Source: Epithemia pelagica
Lineage: Eukaryota; Bacillariophyta; Bacillariophyceae; Surirellales; Surirellaceae
DNA: 64,000 bases
Direction of reading: 5' to 3'
Assembly: GCA_946965045.2 (NCBI GenBank)
Contig: OX337242.1
Span: 2,418,001 to 2,482,000, forward strand
Positions within the stretch are counted from its first letter, which is position 1. Each line of letters begins with the position of its first letter. Both the position numbers and the translations under genes were made by a program. A model generated the notes under the pieces. That model saw nothing but the letters and a program-made list of their open reading frames with translations. It ran no database searches and was not told the DNA's origin. Below, one piece after another: positions 1-10,661 of this stretch.

Positions 1-708
1 GTAAAGTAAAAAAGAAGTCACGAAAGAGATGCTCAAATACAAGCCAACAAGAGGAGTCCTTCATATCCTTTCAAGTGTGTCGTTTCTGTCAATCACGTTT
101 CGATGCAAGAGGAATCAGCCGTCACGAAACAGTTTGTGAATTGAAAATGAACACACAAAGGAAATGGCCAAATGTTGGCGATGACAACAATGATTGTGCC
201 AGTAACATGAATGCTGATCCAATGAATATTGATATCATGGACGACGAAACCACTATTCCGCATGCTGACCCACCAAAAGCATACTATGTACCTGGTGATA
301 CAGATAATATTATTCTGCGCAACAGCAAGGAGTGCCCGGTTGATTTTCCTGCGTTCCTTGATAGAGATGGGAAGCAATTGAAACTTCATAAACACGATGC
401 AGCCTTGGTCTCACTTATGATGTTACTTCGGAAAGCTGGTTGCCCCAAATATTTGTACAATTCGATCCTGGCATGGTCGAGTGACACATACTCAAGATGC
501 GGTCCTGGGTTCTTCCTGGACAACCATTCAAAGAGGAAAACGTTCATCGAAAAGTTTTCTACCAAAGGTTTCAATTATCCCAAGGCAAAATTTTTCCTTG
601 TACCGTATTTGATTACTCGAAAAACAATTGGATATCGTCATACTCTTGTCTATCTGACCTTCTTTCCGACCCGGGTTTGGTCGACTACTCATTATGTTTC
701 CAAGCATT
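1..708 (+). pseudogene. Partial zinc-finger transposon-type gene, frameshifted, running off the left edge
   Basis: The reading frame is open from the first bases, so the gene begins outside the window. A C-x2-C ... H-x4-C zinc-finger-like motif is coded at about 75-135 (CRFCQSRF...RHETVC). A linker follows, then a leucine-rich segment (LVSLMMLLRKAGCPKYLYNS, about 405-465) of the kind I associate with N-termini of diatom Plavaka/KDZ-like transposase genes; that family link is from memory and weak. Near 590, at a run of A and T (caaaattttt), the sensible frame switches to +2, where LSDLLSDPGLVDYSLCF continues the pattern to about 705. That points to a one-base frameshift. The rest of the nominal frame to 836 is antisense to the gene on the other strand and is probably not coding. 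Only the N-terminal part of the original gene is present. Confidence 0.5.
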
Positions 709-2832
709 CTGATCACAATAGCTTGTGGCATTGGCTTTGGAGTATCCTTTTTAGGTTCTGGCATTTTCACAATGCGATATCGCCACTTGTTACATTCCTT
801 GTTTGTATCATGTGTTGTTTCATCTTCTTCCACTAATGATGGGTCATAACATAGACTGACAGGCGGGGCACCTTTTGACGTATTGACCAGGTCCCATTTT
901 CGTAGTACATGACGCGTCGTTCCTTCCCAGTATTGGTCTGATCGATTATTTATTGGTTCGTAGATATGAAGTATCTTTTTGTCGATTTCGAAAGCCAATA
1001 AAGCTGGGTCGCTGACATCAGTTGCTGTTGTCAAGGCAATGATCGCCAATATCAGTGTCTTTGGATCCTGTTGTCTCCATGATGACATAGGAATTTTCTT
1101 AGGAAATGGGTTCCTGTTTGCTTCATCAAATGTTACCTTGTCAACATATACTAGGTTCTGATGGTTGTGATGGACCATCAACTTCAAACAAGTATAGAAA
1201 GACTCAATCGGCATGCCCGTCCTTGAAGTGTTGTAGCAAAGATCTCTCCGACGATGTCTATGTGGGATATGCAAAACACGCGTTGTAGGGTCCTGGTCAT
1301 TCATCAACCCACTGTAAGACATGCATAGTGTGCACCTAAATAATGTCTTGATTTCGACATGCGTGTTGTCTTTCCCCATACTCTTAGCATACTGGGTTGC
1401 TAGCTTCATGGCCGACTTGATGTTCTCGTTGTTTCTGTTAGCTTGTTTTTCCGCGAACTTGTCTAAGTAACCGTCACCAATGTTGTCGATGGATTCATTC
1501 GAGTCCCATGAGTCTTTTCTTCTCTTCTGGTTTACTATAGGATCAGGAAGGTGTGGAATTTCAATGAAAGGCGGTGGTACCACACCATCACCTGTCTCCT
1601 CATTTCCCTTGTTTATGGAAGCACAACGTCTCTAAGACAAAGAGATCAATCATTTTTGAGATTGTCTAATCCTTCTCGGTTCTTGGCAAGTCGCTCGAAC
1701 ATCTTACCTCGTTGTCTGCGGTTTTTTCATTGTCGTCGCTTATAATCTTCCTGACCTCTTCTACATGGTCTGATTTGAGGGCGACTTGGTTCAACGTTGT
1801 AATGGAAGTTGGTAGTACTTGTTCCTTTCTCTCGTCAGTAGGATCATTACCAGCGACGATCTTCTGTCTCTTTTTTGCTGGCGAGTCTGTACTCCGACGT
1901 TGCACGGCAATTTCTTTCGATTTCCTGGCAGACAGTACCTCTTGTTTTTCTATATAATGCAGTAGATCGTAGAACATACCGCCATCGTCTCCGTTTCTTC
2001 CATATTGTACCAAAGAATCTCTTTCTTCAAGGTACATCTTGAACCATGTGTCAGGCATCGTATACAACAGTGCTTTCTCCATTTGGATATTGGAAATCAC
2101 GTCCATGTTCTCGTCCGATGTCGATTCTGAGATGAAACGGTGTATGGCCACCATATGTTCGATAACCCATGCGATTTTACCAACAGGTACGAGACGCGGT
2201 TTCCTGTAAAGGGAGGAATCATCTAGAAGGTATCGTTTCAATGCTTCTCCAATCCCACCGATCCCCTTGCGTGTCTTCTTAGAGACTAAGCCATGAGAGG
2301 AAAGAAATCTGATAATGGTTTGTCTCAGATTCTCGGCACTGTCTATCACTGTCGTCCCAAATGCCTGATTCCAAATATTGGAAACAGGACTGTAGAGAGT
2401 CTTTTTGAACAACAGTCGAGCAACCATTGGAGTCAACTTGTCATCATCATCCATCTCGTTCTTAATTCTTGTGAAACAGAAAACGGAGTGACAGATGATA
2501 TCTTGGAATGCAGGCGAATAACAGATTGGTAGGAATATCTTCACATAATGGCCGTCATGTGGTACCTCCACTGTTGTCCATTTTCCTGATTTGTCTTGGA
2601 AAACACTTTCATACCAATTGAGGACACTTTCGTATGTAATGGGCATAATACCGGTGTAGTGGGATTCCTCGCTTGTGTGTGTTCGAAGTGTATGATTGGT
2701 ACCAGAAACAGTCATAGTCGACACGTCCTTTCTTTTGTTCCGCACTTCATCATTCATTGAGGAAGGGTCACCAGGATTCTTGGCGGTCGGTGGCTTTTTG
2801 TAGCGAGGGCCCTTGATGCGGTTGCCCGCCAT
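528..2832 (-). CDS. Unknown protein, two exons, weak Gag-like region
   Basis: Two minus-strand open frames (2832 down to 1666, and 1583 down to 528) join well through one intron. The codon GAG at 1710-1708 is followed by GTAAGA. An AG acceptor at 1609-1608 (or 1600-1599) after a pyrimidine-rich stretch restores the frame in phase 0, giving an intron of 100 or 109 nt. The product would be about 730 residues. Exon 1 starts MAGNRIKGPRYKKPP, and its middle (residues about 60-300) has an order seen in some retroelement Gag proteins (MPDTWFKMYLEERD, then a helix with QE). Exon 2 contains CTLC and KKILHIYEP, faintly like a C48 protease; I do not trust either match. The last 60 or so codons lie antisense to the zinc-finger fragment, so the true 3' end may be nearer 710. 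A truncated paralogue lies at 13527-14212. Confidence 0.5.
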
Positions 2833-3178
2833 TTTGTACTTGTCACGATGCGCTTTTTGTGTAGCGTCTTTGTTTCAACAACAACAACAACAAGGGTAGT
2901 CGAGGAAGCGCTTTAATTGTAGCGTCTTTGAGACAACCTTGTGTACTTGTCTAAACAGTAAAAAGTGTGCGCTGAATTGTGTAGCGTCTTTGGTTTGGTC
3001 CTGAACTCTGGTGGTAACAAAACAACAACCAAATCGAAGGAATACACTACGATGCGCTTTATGTGTAGCGTCTTGTTCGTTGTGATCCAACAATCGGTGC
3101 CAGAATTTGCTACTCCAAAACCAGGGGTTGGTTGGTTGTCCAAGCAATCTCGCGACAAGAATAGAACAGAAGCAACTG
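2833..3178. repeat. Short dispersed repeats upstream of the foldback element
   Basis: No gene is supported here. Four degenerate copies of a unit built on GCGCTTTAATTGTAGCGTCT occur near 2850, 2910, 2968 and 3052, mixed with CAA repeats. The unit resembles the core of the tandem repeats in the neighbouring foldback arms, so this stretch is probably an older remnant of the same repeat family. It also contains the 5' untranslated region of the minus-strand gene that starts at 2832. Confidence 0.55.
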
Positions 3179-4265
3179 GCTACCACCGTGTCACACTGCT
3201 TGCTTTGGGTCTGTTCTATTCAAGTCGGAGTATCACGAGGACAGGAGGGTTCTTGATAAACAATCTAACAGCAGATAGCCCGAAACCGCTTTAATTGTAA
3301 TAGCGTGATTGGAATGAAGGACAGAGCTGAGTGAAACAAGCAACAATCAGACAGATGCCCCAAGCCGCTTTAATTGTAGCGTGGTGATTGGAATGGCAGA
3401 GCTGCAAGATAGTGCAAGTGTCAAAGATAGGACAAATGTCGACAATATTTCGAATGCTCTGGTGGTCGTTCTTCTTCTTGGGTTCCTCTTCTTCTTGTTT
3501 TCCTGTTGTAGCGGTTTTGGAGTGAAGGTCGTGGTTGAAAGGAAGCAAGCAACAATCAGACAGATGCCCCAAGCCGCTTTAGTTGTAGCGTGATTGGAAT
3601 GGCAGAGCTGCAAGATAGTGCAAGTGTCAATGTCTCGAATGCTCTGGCCGTGCTTGAGTTCCTCTTCCTCTTCTTCTGGTGCAGCGGTTTTGGAGTGAAG
3701 TGTTGTAGCGGTTTTGGAGTGAAGGTCGTGGTTGAAAGGAAGCAAGCAACAATCAGACAGATGCCCCAAGCCGCTTTAGTTGTAGCGTGATTGGAATGGC
3801 AGAGCTGCAAGATAGTGTAAGTGTCAATGTCTCGAATGCTCTGGCCGTGCTTGAGTTCCTCTTCCTCTTCTTCTGGTGCAGCGGTTTGGAGTGAAGGTGG
3901 CTGAAGAGGAAGCAAGCAACAAAAAGGTGGCTGAAAAGGAACCAAGCAACAATCAGACAGATGCCCCAAGCCGCTTTAATTGTAGCGTGATTGGAATGGC
4001 AGAGCTGTTAGGTTGGTGAAAGAAGTTGGATAGGTGAAAGGATTGAAAAGGGAATCTCGGCAGAGAGAAAGCAAGCAACAAAAAGGTGGCTGAAAAGGAA
4101 CCAAGAAACAATCAGACAGATGCCCCAAGCCGCTTTAATTGTAGCGTGATTGGAATGGCAGAGCTGTTAGGTTGATGAAAGAAGCTGGATAGATAATGGG
4201 ATTGAACAGGGGAATCTCGATAGCGTTGGGTGATCGATTGCTGTTGTTGCTGCTGCTGCTGTTGT
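3179..4265 (+). repeat. Left arm of the foldback element: tandem repeats
   Basis: The core CCCCAAGCCGC recurs near 3357, 3567, 3764, 3963 and 4123, with a more divergent copy at 3286. Spacing varies from about 160 to 210 bp because the linker contains variable blocks (TTCCTCTTCTTCTTC and TGTAGCGGTTTTGGAGTGAA, the latter locally doubled near 3690-3725). Short proteins readable through the array are repeats of the repeat, not genes. Confidence 0.8.
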
Positions 4266-4479
4266 TGTTTGTTGTGGTGTGTTGGGTGGAGGTGGAGGGA
4301 GATGAATGAGCATCGATTCTGGTGGTCGTTGATTGTTGAATGACTAGTATTCTAAGTTGTTCGGTTTTGTTAGATGGATCAGAGTGTCGAGTTGGTAATC
4401 CCCGCGGTTTGGGTGATTGGGAAGGAGGATCCATCTGAGACATTCTTTGGGACATCCATGTGCGTCAGTCTTTCTGGCA

Positions 4480-4690
4480 GCTGCTGTGTGATGTGGTGGG
4501 AGTGGAAATTCGTGATTCAAAGGTGAGGGGACAGACGCTTGCGCATGAGGGTTGCGTCATGCGCGTCTCGGGGGGGTCGAGCGCGCCAGATAGTTGTAGT
4601 GCGCATTATCGGAGTGTGGCGCGCGTTATTCGTGGTTTGATCGCGGGCTTGTGCGCATTAAAATTGTTGCATGCGCGTGATAGTCAGCTC
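4480..4690. promoter_or_regulatory. Cluster of TGCGCA/GCGCGC motifs in the centre of the foldback element
   Basis: In about 200 bp there are repeated CG-rich motifs: GCTTGCGCATG, TTGCGTCATGCGCG, GAGCGCGCC, GTGCGCATT, GGCGCGCG, GTGCGCATT and ATGCGCGTG. TGCGTCA is a CRE-like bZIP half site, and TGCGCA is a self-complementary octamer core of NRF1 type. The density is far above the surrounding AT-rich sequence. A regulatory role is inference only. Confidence 0.3.
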
Positions 4691-4832
4691 GATCTCTAGA
4701 ACTAGCTAGAGAAATGTGCATTGTTCGACCTAGATTTGCAGATTTAGTTGGGAAAGCAGGATTATAGTTAAAAACTGCGCATATAAAAATAAACTGCGCA
4801 TAAAAAATTTTAATTCGGTGAATTTTTTCTAG

Positions 4833-5282
4833 AAATTCGCTTTTGGGGGTGGAAATCAAGCGCCAGGGCCCATTTCCCTCCTTAGATGATAAAGACGGCA
4901 TTCCAGTGTTCTTCCTCAGCAGAGAGCACGTCAAACATGCTGGCCTGTCCGATATCGCCGCAGAGCTTCTTGCAACGGAAACTTGCGGCAAAGAAGGTAA
5001 GTTTGATTGTTGTTCATTGCTGATTGTTACTCCCCCTTTCTCACGACATGCACTCTGCTGCCAGGCAATGAGCCTGGCAACAACCCTGGCAACAAGCCCA
5101 AGATTGGGATCAAGAAGGAGGAGGAAGTCGAGAACATGGCTCTGGAGTCCTATGTTACCCCGAAGAAAGCAGCTTCTTCCCTGAAGCTGGCGTCTGAAGA
5201 AGCTTCTTCCCCAAAGGTGGAGTCTCGAGCTTTTGCTTTGACCCCCTCCCAGAAGCATGCCTTCCAACATCAGAACAGGTGA
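4833..5282 (+). pseudogene. Captured gene fragment with exon-intron-exon structure
   Basis: No start codon is present. The frame opens directly after an acceptor-like TTTTTTCTAG at 4823-4832. It codes for IKRQGPFPSLDDKDGIPVFF and a following helix, and reaches GTAAGT at 4997. A 68-nt intron (4997-5064) ends CTGCTGCCAG, and the frame resumes in phase 1 with a Lys/Glu/Ser-rich segment, stopping at 5282. A second acidic frame (5279-5512, ending GPEYLDHEDEAY) follows in another phase and may be the displaced C-terminus. Intact splice sites inside a transposable element, without a promoter or first exon, suggest capture of a host gene piece. I do not recognise the protein. Confidence 0.45.
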
Positions 5283-5512
5283 AGGAAAGAGGAGCGACAG
5301 ACCCTCGCAAGATTTTGAATGAATCGCTGGCAGTTGGAGAAAACATCCCCTCCTCACCTCCGTTGTTCTTTAACAATCCATCCCGTGCTTACCGGACATC
5401 CATCGATTCGTATGCCGATGATGGATTTCTTGAAACCCAAGAAGACTTCATCGGTACGCAGCACAACAGTTTTGGCCCCGAGTACTTGGATCATGAGGAC
5501 GAGGCGTACTAG
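5279..5512 (+). pseudogene. Acidic C-terminal fragment, out of frame with the preceding exons
   Basis: The frame reads about 77 codons and ends with an acidic tail rich in Asp, Glu and Tyr. It overlaps the end of the captured exon fragment by four bases in a different phase. No splice pair that joins the two in frame was found, so a single-base frameshift is the simplest explanation. It lies entirely inside the foldback element, 66 bp before the right arm begins. Confidence 0.3.
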
Positions 5513-5577
5513 ATATCTACTGATGGACGTTTTAGATATCCTTAATCACTAAATATGAATCTATTTGTCATCATGGT

Positions 5578-6459
5578 AGTACTACAACAGCAGCAACAAC
5601 AACAACAATCGATCACCCAACGCAATCGAGATTCCCCTTTTCAATCCTTTTACCTCTCCAGCTTCTTTCACAAACCTAACAGCTCTGCCATTCCAATCAC
5701 GATACAATTAAAGCGGCTTGGGGCATCTGATTGATTGTTGCTTGCTTCCTTTCAGCCACCTTCACTCCAAAACCGCTGCAACAGAAGAACAAGAAGAAGA
5801 GCAACTCAAGAATGGCCAGAGCATTCGAGACATTGACACTTGACCTATCTTACAGCTCTGCCATTCCAATCACGATACAATTAAAGCGGCTTGGGGCATC
5901 TGATTGATTGTTGCTTGCTTCCTGTCAGCCTCCTTCATTTCCAAACTGCTACAACAGAAGAACTGCAAGAAGAAGAGGAAGAACTCAATCAAGAACGACC
6001 AGAGCATTCGAAACATTGATTCTTGGTGTCCTTTCTTTCAGCTCCTCTGTCATTCCAATCACGCTATAATTAAAGCGGCTTGGGGCATCTGTCTGATTGT
6101 TGCTTGCTTCCTGTCAGCCTCCTCCACTTCCTCCAAACCGATACAACAGAAGAACTGCAAGAAGAAGCGGAAGAACTCAATCAAGAACAACCAGAGCATT
6201 TGAAAACACTTGTCCCATCTTTCAGCTCTGCCATTCCAATCACGCTATAATTAAAGTGGCTTGGGGCATCTGTCTGATTGTTGCTTGCTTCCTGTCAGTT
6301 CTCCTCTCGATTCCAACCACGCTACTACAATTAAAGCGGTTTCGGTGGCACCTGTTTGAGTATTACAAGGAAGACTTCTCCTCAAGAACCCTCCTGCCCT
6401 CGTGATACTCCGGCTTGAATAGAACAGACCCAAAGCAAGCAGTGTGACACGGTGGTAGC
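5578..6459 (-). repeat. Right arm of the foldback element: inverted tandem repeats
   Basis: The reverse complement of the left-arm unit occurs at about 5690-5745, 5865-5920, 6050-6105 and 6230-6295, with a divergent copy at 6315-6345. The outermost 75 bp (6384-6459) match the outermost left end in inverse orientation. The arm is about 200 bp shorter than the left arm, mainly because it has one repeat fewer. Confidence 0.8.
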
Positions 6460-7212
6460 TAGCAGAACTCTCATTGAGAATTCAAAAGGGTAATAGGTAG
6501 TTGGGTAAAAGGCTCGCTGAGCCAACAATCGATCACCAACCGATACAACAATCCTCCACGGGTCAGAGAAGAGTTGCAAGTCGAAGTCTGCCGTGGCTGG
6601 AGGCAGTTGGTCCACTAATAAGAGGTTAGTCTTAAGATGTGATGAAAGGTGATATTATTGATTGTGAGATGATTACTAACTAAGGTGTTTGATGAAGGTC
6701 GAGGTCCTGGCTCTTGTATACGGCCATGGATCTGGTGTGATAGGTCCTCAAATGGTTGGAGTAGACCTGCATTGTTGTATTGAAAGTATATGCAGTTGTA
6801 TATCATATACCAATGCCAACAGATCTTGCTTTGTTGTGATATAGGTAGTTTTCTTGGCGCGTTGTTGATTGCATTCTTGGAATTGTGGGAATGGAAATAT
6901 GGTCTCGCGTGATCGTGATTCGTGCTTTGATTACTTAGGTCGTTGAGGTAAGTCGTGGAGGTGCTCACTAGGATCGTGATTGCGCGCGCTTGAGAATATT
7001 GGGCGCGCACGTGATGGGCCATAGTCAATATCCGAGCGGTCGCCGATAGCGCGTACATTGCGAGCATGCCTTGGCCAAAATTATAGGTCCGCGAGCATGC
7101 CGTCATTCTTTTCTCACTTTTACACAAATGTCATTGGATGCCATAAAATACTAGCATCAGTCGATGTGTTGTAGATTCCACCACCACCTAGTTAAAGGTG
7201 AGAATCCTAACA
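6460..7212 (-). repeat. 3' LTR of Copia A
   Basis: The LTR is 753 bp. On the minus strand it starts TGTTAGGATTCTCACC at 7212 and ends ...GAGTTCTGCTA at 6460, so it lacks the canonical terminal CA. It contains GCGCGC-type motifs at about 6984-7040, including GGGCGCGCACGTGATGGGCC. It directly adjoins the right end of the foldback element. Long open frames inside the LTR are identical in the second copy and are not genes. Confidence 0.85.
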
Positions 7213-10200
7213 CTCCCCACAATTCGTCGAGTGAGGATTGTTATTTTCCTTGTCATGCTTCTGAACGTTTCCTCCCCAGAAGAATATGATCTTGAACATG
7301 GTCCATACTTTCGAGAATTTCCAATGCTTGTTGAGAATGTCTCCTGGATGTTCTCATAGTCATCATTCTTGAGTTGGTAGGTCTTGTCGATGCCCTTTGA
7401 GCTATGCTCTCCAGGTGCCTTCTTCATCCAAACATTGGGATCTGCTTTGGTTGGTGACAAATCCATATCAATTGGGATGTCAAAGAAACAGTCACGCCGA
7501 CACGCTCCTGAAGATTTTAATCCCTTTGAGGCCTTGTGCGTAATCAAGATGTGACCTGATTCCTTGAGTTCTTGTCTTGCAACTATCAAGATCTTCTCTC
7601 CAGATAAAGCTTCCGGGTCGTGTGCAATTCCAACTTTTGCTCCCCATATATACATATCATTGAGAATCCCAAGACAGGTGGTTGTATGGAAGTTGTGAAT
7701 GGAAGTAGTACACAAAAAGATTGCCTCAACCGGTTCTTTGGTAAAAGCCTTGTCTGTGATGAGAAGTGCTGGGCGACTATCATCATGTTTTACAAGATGG
7801 ATTCGAATCTTGTTCTTGTGATACTCTTCTGGTGATGCATTTATCATTTCCCTTCTCTTGAACTGAGCTTGAACGCAATCCTTGATTTTTGTGAGGGATT
7901 GGATCTGTGAAGCCTGAAAGAGCTCAACTTCAGTAGTGTCGTACCACTTTCTTTTACCATGTTGCTTGTCTAACAAAACAACTAATTCTTCATTTGTCAT
8001 TGAAACTTGAAAACCAAACTTGTACTTGATGGAACGACAGACTTGCTTGATTCTTGACTGCTGTTTGGCAGCTTGAACAAGACATTTACTGGTCTTGACA
8101 AAACGCTTGAGATGTTTCCATCCAAGTTCATTTAATAGATCATGTTTCTTGGCATAGGGATCATTTACCATGAGTGACAGAGGCTCATAGATCTCTCCAG
8201 TCTCCCAAACAACAAGTATCTTGAAGCGACTTCCTTTGTAGCCAGGACTGTTGCTACTACTTCTTGACGGTTCTTGATGTGTGACAACATTTCTGAATTG
8301 GGAAATGTCATCTTCAGTTGCCAGTGCTTGGATGTCCTGTTTAATGTATTCCATATGTTGACGGTATGAGATTATTTCGCCAATGCTGGAAATGGATTTG
8401 CAGAAAGTGTACTTGATACATTCTTCTTGCTTGAGAGCATCTTGTTCTAAATCAACGACGCGTCTGATAAGACATGGTTGTCGTTGCTCCCCATTATGTG
8501 GTTGTCGTTGCTCCCCATTTTCCTCTGGATCATAAACAAGGAAAGTTTGTCCAATAGTTTCATCATGTTTGATTGTTGGAATTTGCGTGGATAGATCTTC
8601 ACCTTTGCTACAAATGAAAACAATGTCAACTTGTTTGCCCTTGGGTTTACTTGGAAGCGACTCCTCCCCTGAAGAGGTATCCACACAAACGTGGCTGGGT
8701 AGCGGGGGTGCATCATGGAGAATGGCAGAGTAACAAAGGGTTTGAGTGTCCAGAGACAAAGTATCACCAATAGGAGGGGCAAAAACAAGCCAGTAGCCAA
8801 GTGTCGTGACAAAAGAGGGAGGGTAGGGACGGTGGGAGAGGGCATATGATTCGGTAAAGTAGGGGGCCTTGTCCCAGATAAGGAAGAAAAGTGGGTGGGT
8901 AATGCCGGGTGGGCGACCATTGAGGATCTCAAGAGGGATATGGCCCGAAACGGTCACGACGTATGTTGTCCTCTTAACGGTCTGATAACGGTTCTCAGCC
9001 ATGTTCTGATCTTGGAGGTATGGTTTGGAACAGTATTCTCCAAGGAGGGATGTGAAGAAGGAAGGCGTATCAGGTCCATGATCATAAGGTAAATCCAAGA
9101 GAAGGTTGAGGTTACAGACAACACGATTGGTATACTTCCCAAAAGCATCATTCGGATTGCCATCATTTTCAACAGTCCTCGAAGAAGGTGCTGTATCTTG
9201 CATGGGATCAAGATGCCAATGATTAAAGCCAGTCACTTGATTGTTGCCGGAGAAAGTAGACATGCGAGAAAGCAGATGTCGAGATATCTGAACTTTCTGT
9301 TTACAGTTGTTGTTCTCGAGACAATCATTGAGGGTGGATGTTGCCTTGGTATTGGACATCAAATGAGTAAGATCAGATAGATTATCTTGATGGTTTTGGG
9401 AATCATCTTGAATCATGTTGTCAATCCGTGTACCACCAGGGTCAGGATCAGGTTCCGGATCAATGTCAAGAGTATGTGTCTGTTCCTTCCATGCAGTTGT
9501 TGTTGATGCATTCTGGGTAGACTTGTTGTACGCAATGATTACTTGACGACTATTGTCAGTGAATTTATTCCACAGATCTCTTGGAAGACTGATCTTTGGA
9601 AGCGAAGATGAATCCTTGGTCTTCATATTAGTTCTCTTAATCCTGTGGTGCATTTCTTTGGGTGATGGATCGTTGATATCAAAATCTTGATCATACTGGA
9701 AGTCATGTTGCTTGGTATGCTTACGTCGGTTAGACTTTGGTGATCGAGTTGCTTGGTCATGATTATATGCGGCATCGAGGAGAAGACGGAAATATGATCG
9801 ATAACAAAGTGTCTTTGCACCAGACAAGATGTTGACTTGTCGTAAATCAGGTACCTTTTCAACAGCTTTCATCAGGAAGGCCATCCTAGTGGAGTGGCAA
9901 GGAATGTGATCAAACATTGATACCAGATTGTCGAGGAGATAGAACTGGTGTTGAAAGTGTAGAAGAAACTGGTAGGTTGTGCCGTGCCATGAATCATCGA
10001 GACAAAGATTGGAGATGTAGTTGTTAAGACGTAGCACCTCTCTTTTTGCTAAACGAAATGACGAAATCCAACCGCCTTGGTTCAGGCAAAGCTTGGTGAA
10101 GTCTGCATTGATTCTCCAATGATCGTAATTGGCCTTGGTGAGGTTCAACCAGGTAGAACGGGATATATCACACTGCTGCAGGGTTGAGGTTTGTTCTCGT

Positions 10201-10505
10201 GACCAATATGCTAGGATCTTCAGTTGATGCCTTGTATATGTCTTCAGGTCCATCGTCTTGTTCCCATACTTGTATTGTCCAAGGTCCTTGATATTCTTTT
10301 CTGGATTGACTGCAAGATAGTCGATGACATTCAGAACGTGTTCGAAACCACTATGTTTTATCCATTGATGAAGGGCTTGAGCTCGTTCTTCATCACATTC
10401 AAATAGATGCTGGGTGATATGATTGAACACTTGTGTATCTGATATGTCAGGCGGTACTGAGTCGTCAGAAGGAAGAGAAGGTGTCTTGGGGTATGTTGGA
10501 TCCAT
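7188..10505 (-). pseudogene. Gag-pol of Copia A: internally deleted but open for 1105 codons
   Basis: The N-terminal Gag region matches elements B and C (MDPTYPKTPSLPSDD... at 10505). Compared with C, several blocks are missing: about 130 residues of Gag after WRINADF, the protease including D-R-G-A, the first part of integrase with the first two catalytic Asp, and the reverse transcriptase palm with Y-V-D-D plus the RNase H domain up to near its end. The last part (GNSRKYGPCSR...) is read in a shifted frame relative to B and C and ends inside the LTR at 7188. Despite this, one uninterrupted frame runs from the Gag start to the end. Short local duplications occur (NGEQRQP twice, near 8480-8520). 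It cannot encode active protease, reverse transcriptase or RNase H. Confidence 0.8.
7213..7220 (-). other. Polypurine tract of Copia A
   Basis: The minus strand reads GTGGGGAG immediately before the 3' LTR start TGTTAG. The same octamer precedes the 3' LTRs of B and C. It is the expected primer site for plus-strand DNA synthesis. Confidence 0.75.
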
Positions 10506-10661
10506 GGTAGTATATGGTTGGTCCGTGTTTATCTAATGTGTGGTGTGATAAGAACCCGGATGTACCACGTGTGTGCCACGTATGTAAGTACCCGGATGTG
10601 TGTTGTGCTGGGAACCCGGATGTGCGGAACTCGGTTTGTTGTGGAAACTACTCAAAGTTAC
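10506..10661 (-). promoter_or_regulatory. Conserved spacer between ORF1 and gag-pol in Copia A
   Basis: On the minus strand this stretch carries three CCGGGT motifs (two as ACATCCGGGT), a CACGTGG-type box, and CACATTAGATAAACA about 30 bp before the gag-pol ATG. The same ordered motifs occur in the ORF1/gag-pol spacers of B and C, so they are likely to be functional cis sites, perhaps an internal promoter. Confidence 0.5.

Larger units (their letters stand above)
3179..6459. mobile_element. Foldback-type element with long inverted arms of tandem repeats
   Basis: The ends are inverted: GCTACCACCGTGTCACACTG at 3179 is matched by the reverse complement ending at 6459, and the match continues for about 75 bp with few mismatches. 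Inside, each arm is an array of units of roughly 160-210 bp sharing a core (CCCCAAGCCGCTTTAATTGT followed by AGCGTGATTGGAATGGCAGA). The left arm runs about 3179-4265 and the right arm about 5578-6459 in opposite orientation. The innermost parts (GGGTGATCGATTG and its complement) also pair. Long terminal inverted repeats made of tandem subrepeats are the defining feature of foldback elements. The centre (4266-5577) is single copy and carries exon-like sequence. No target duplication is visible, because the right end abuts the LTR of Copia A directly. No transposase is encoded, so it is presumably non-autonomous. Confidence 0.75.

Noticed and set aside
2293-2532. Plus-strand frame in the unknown gene
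   Set aside because: Antisense to exon 1, no support.
3347-3969. Minus-strand frames of up to 140 codons in the foldback arm
   Set aside because: They are translations of the tandem repeats, and the peptides repeat with the DNA unit.
3179-6459. Repeat array as CRISPR
   Set aside because: Units are 160-210 bp with related linkers, in inverted arms, in a eukaryotic context.
6615-7127. 170-codon minus-strand frame, repeated identically at 12949-13461
   Set aside because: It lies wholly inside the LTRs of Copia A; identity of the two copies is explained by the LTRs.
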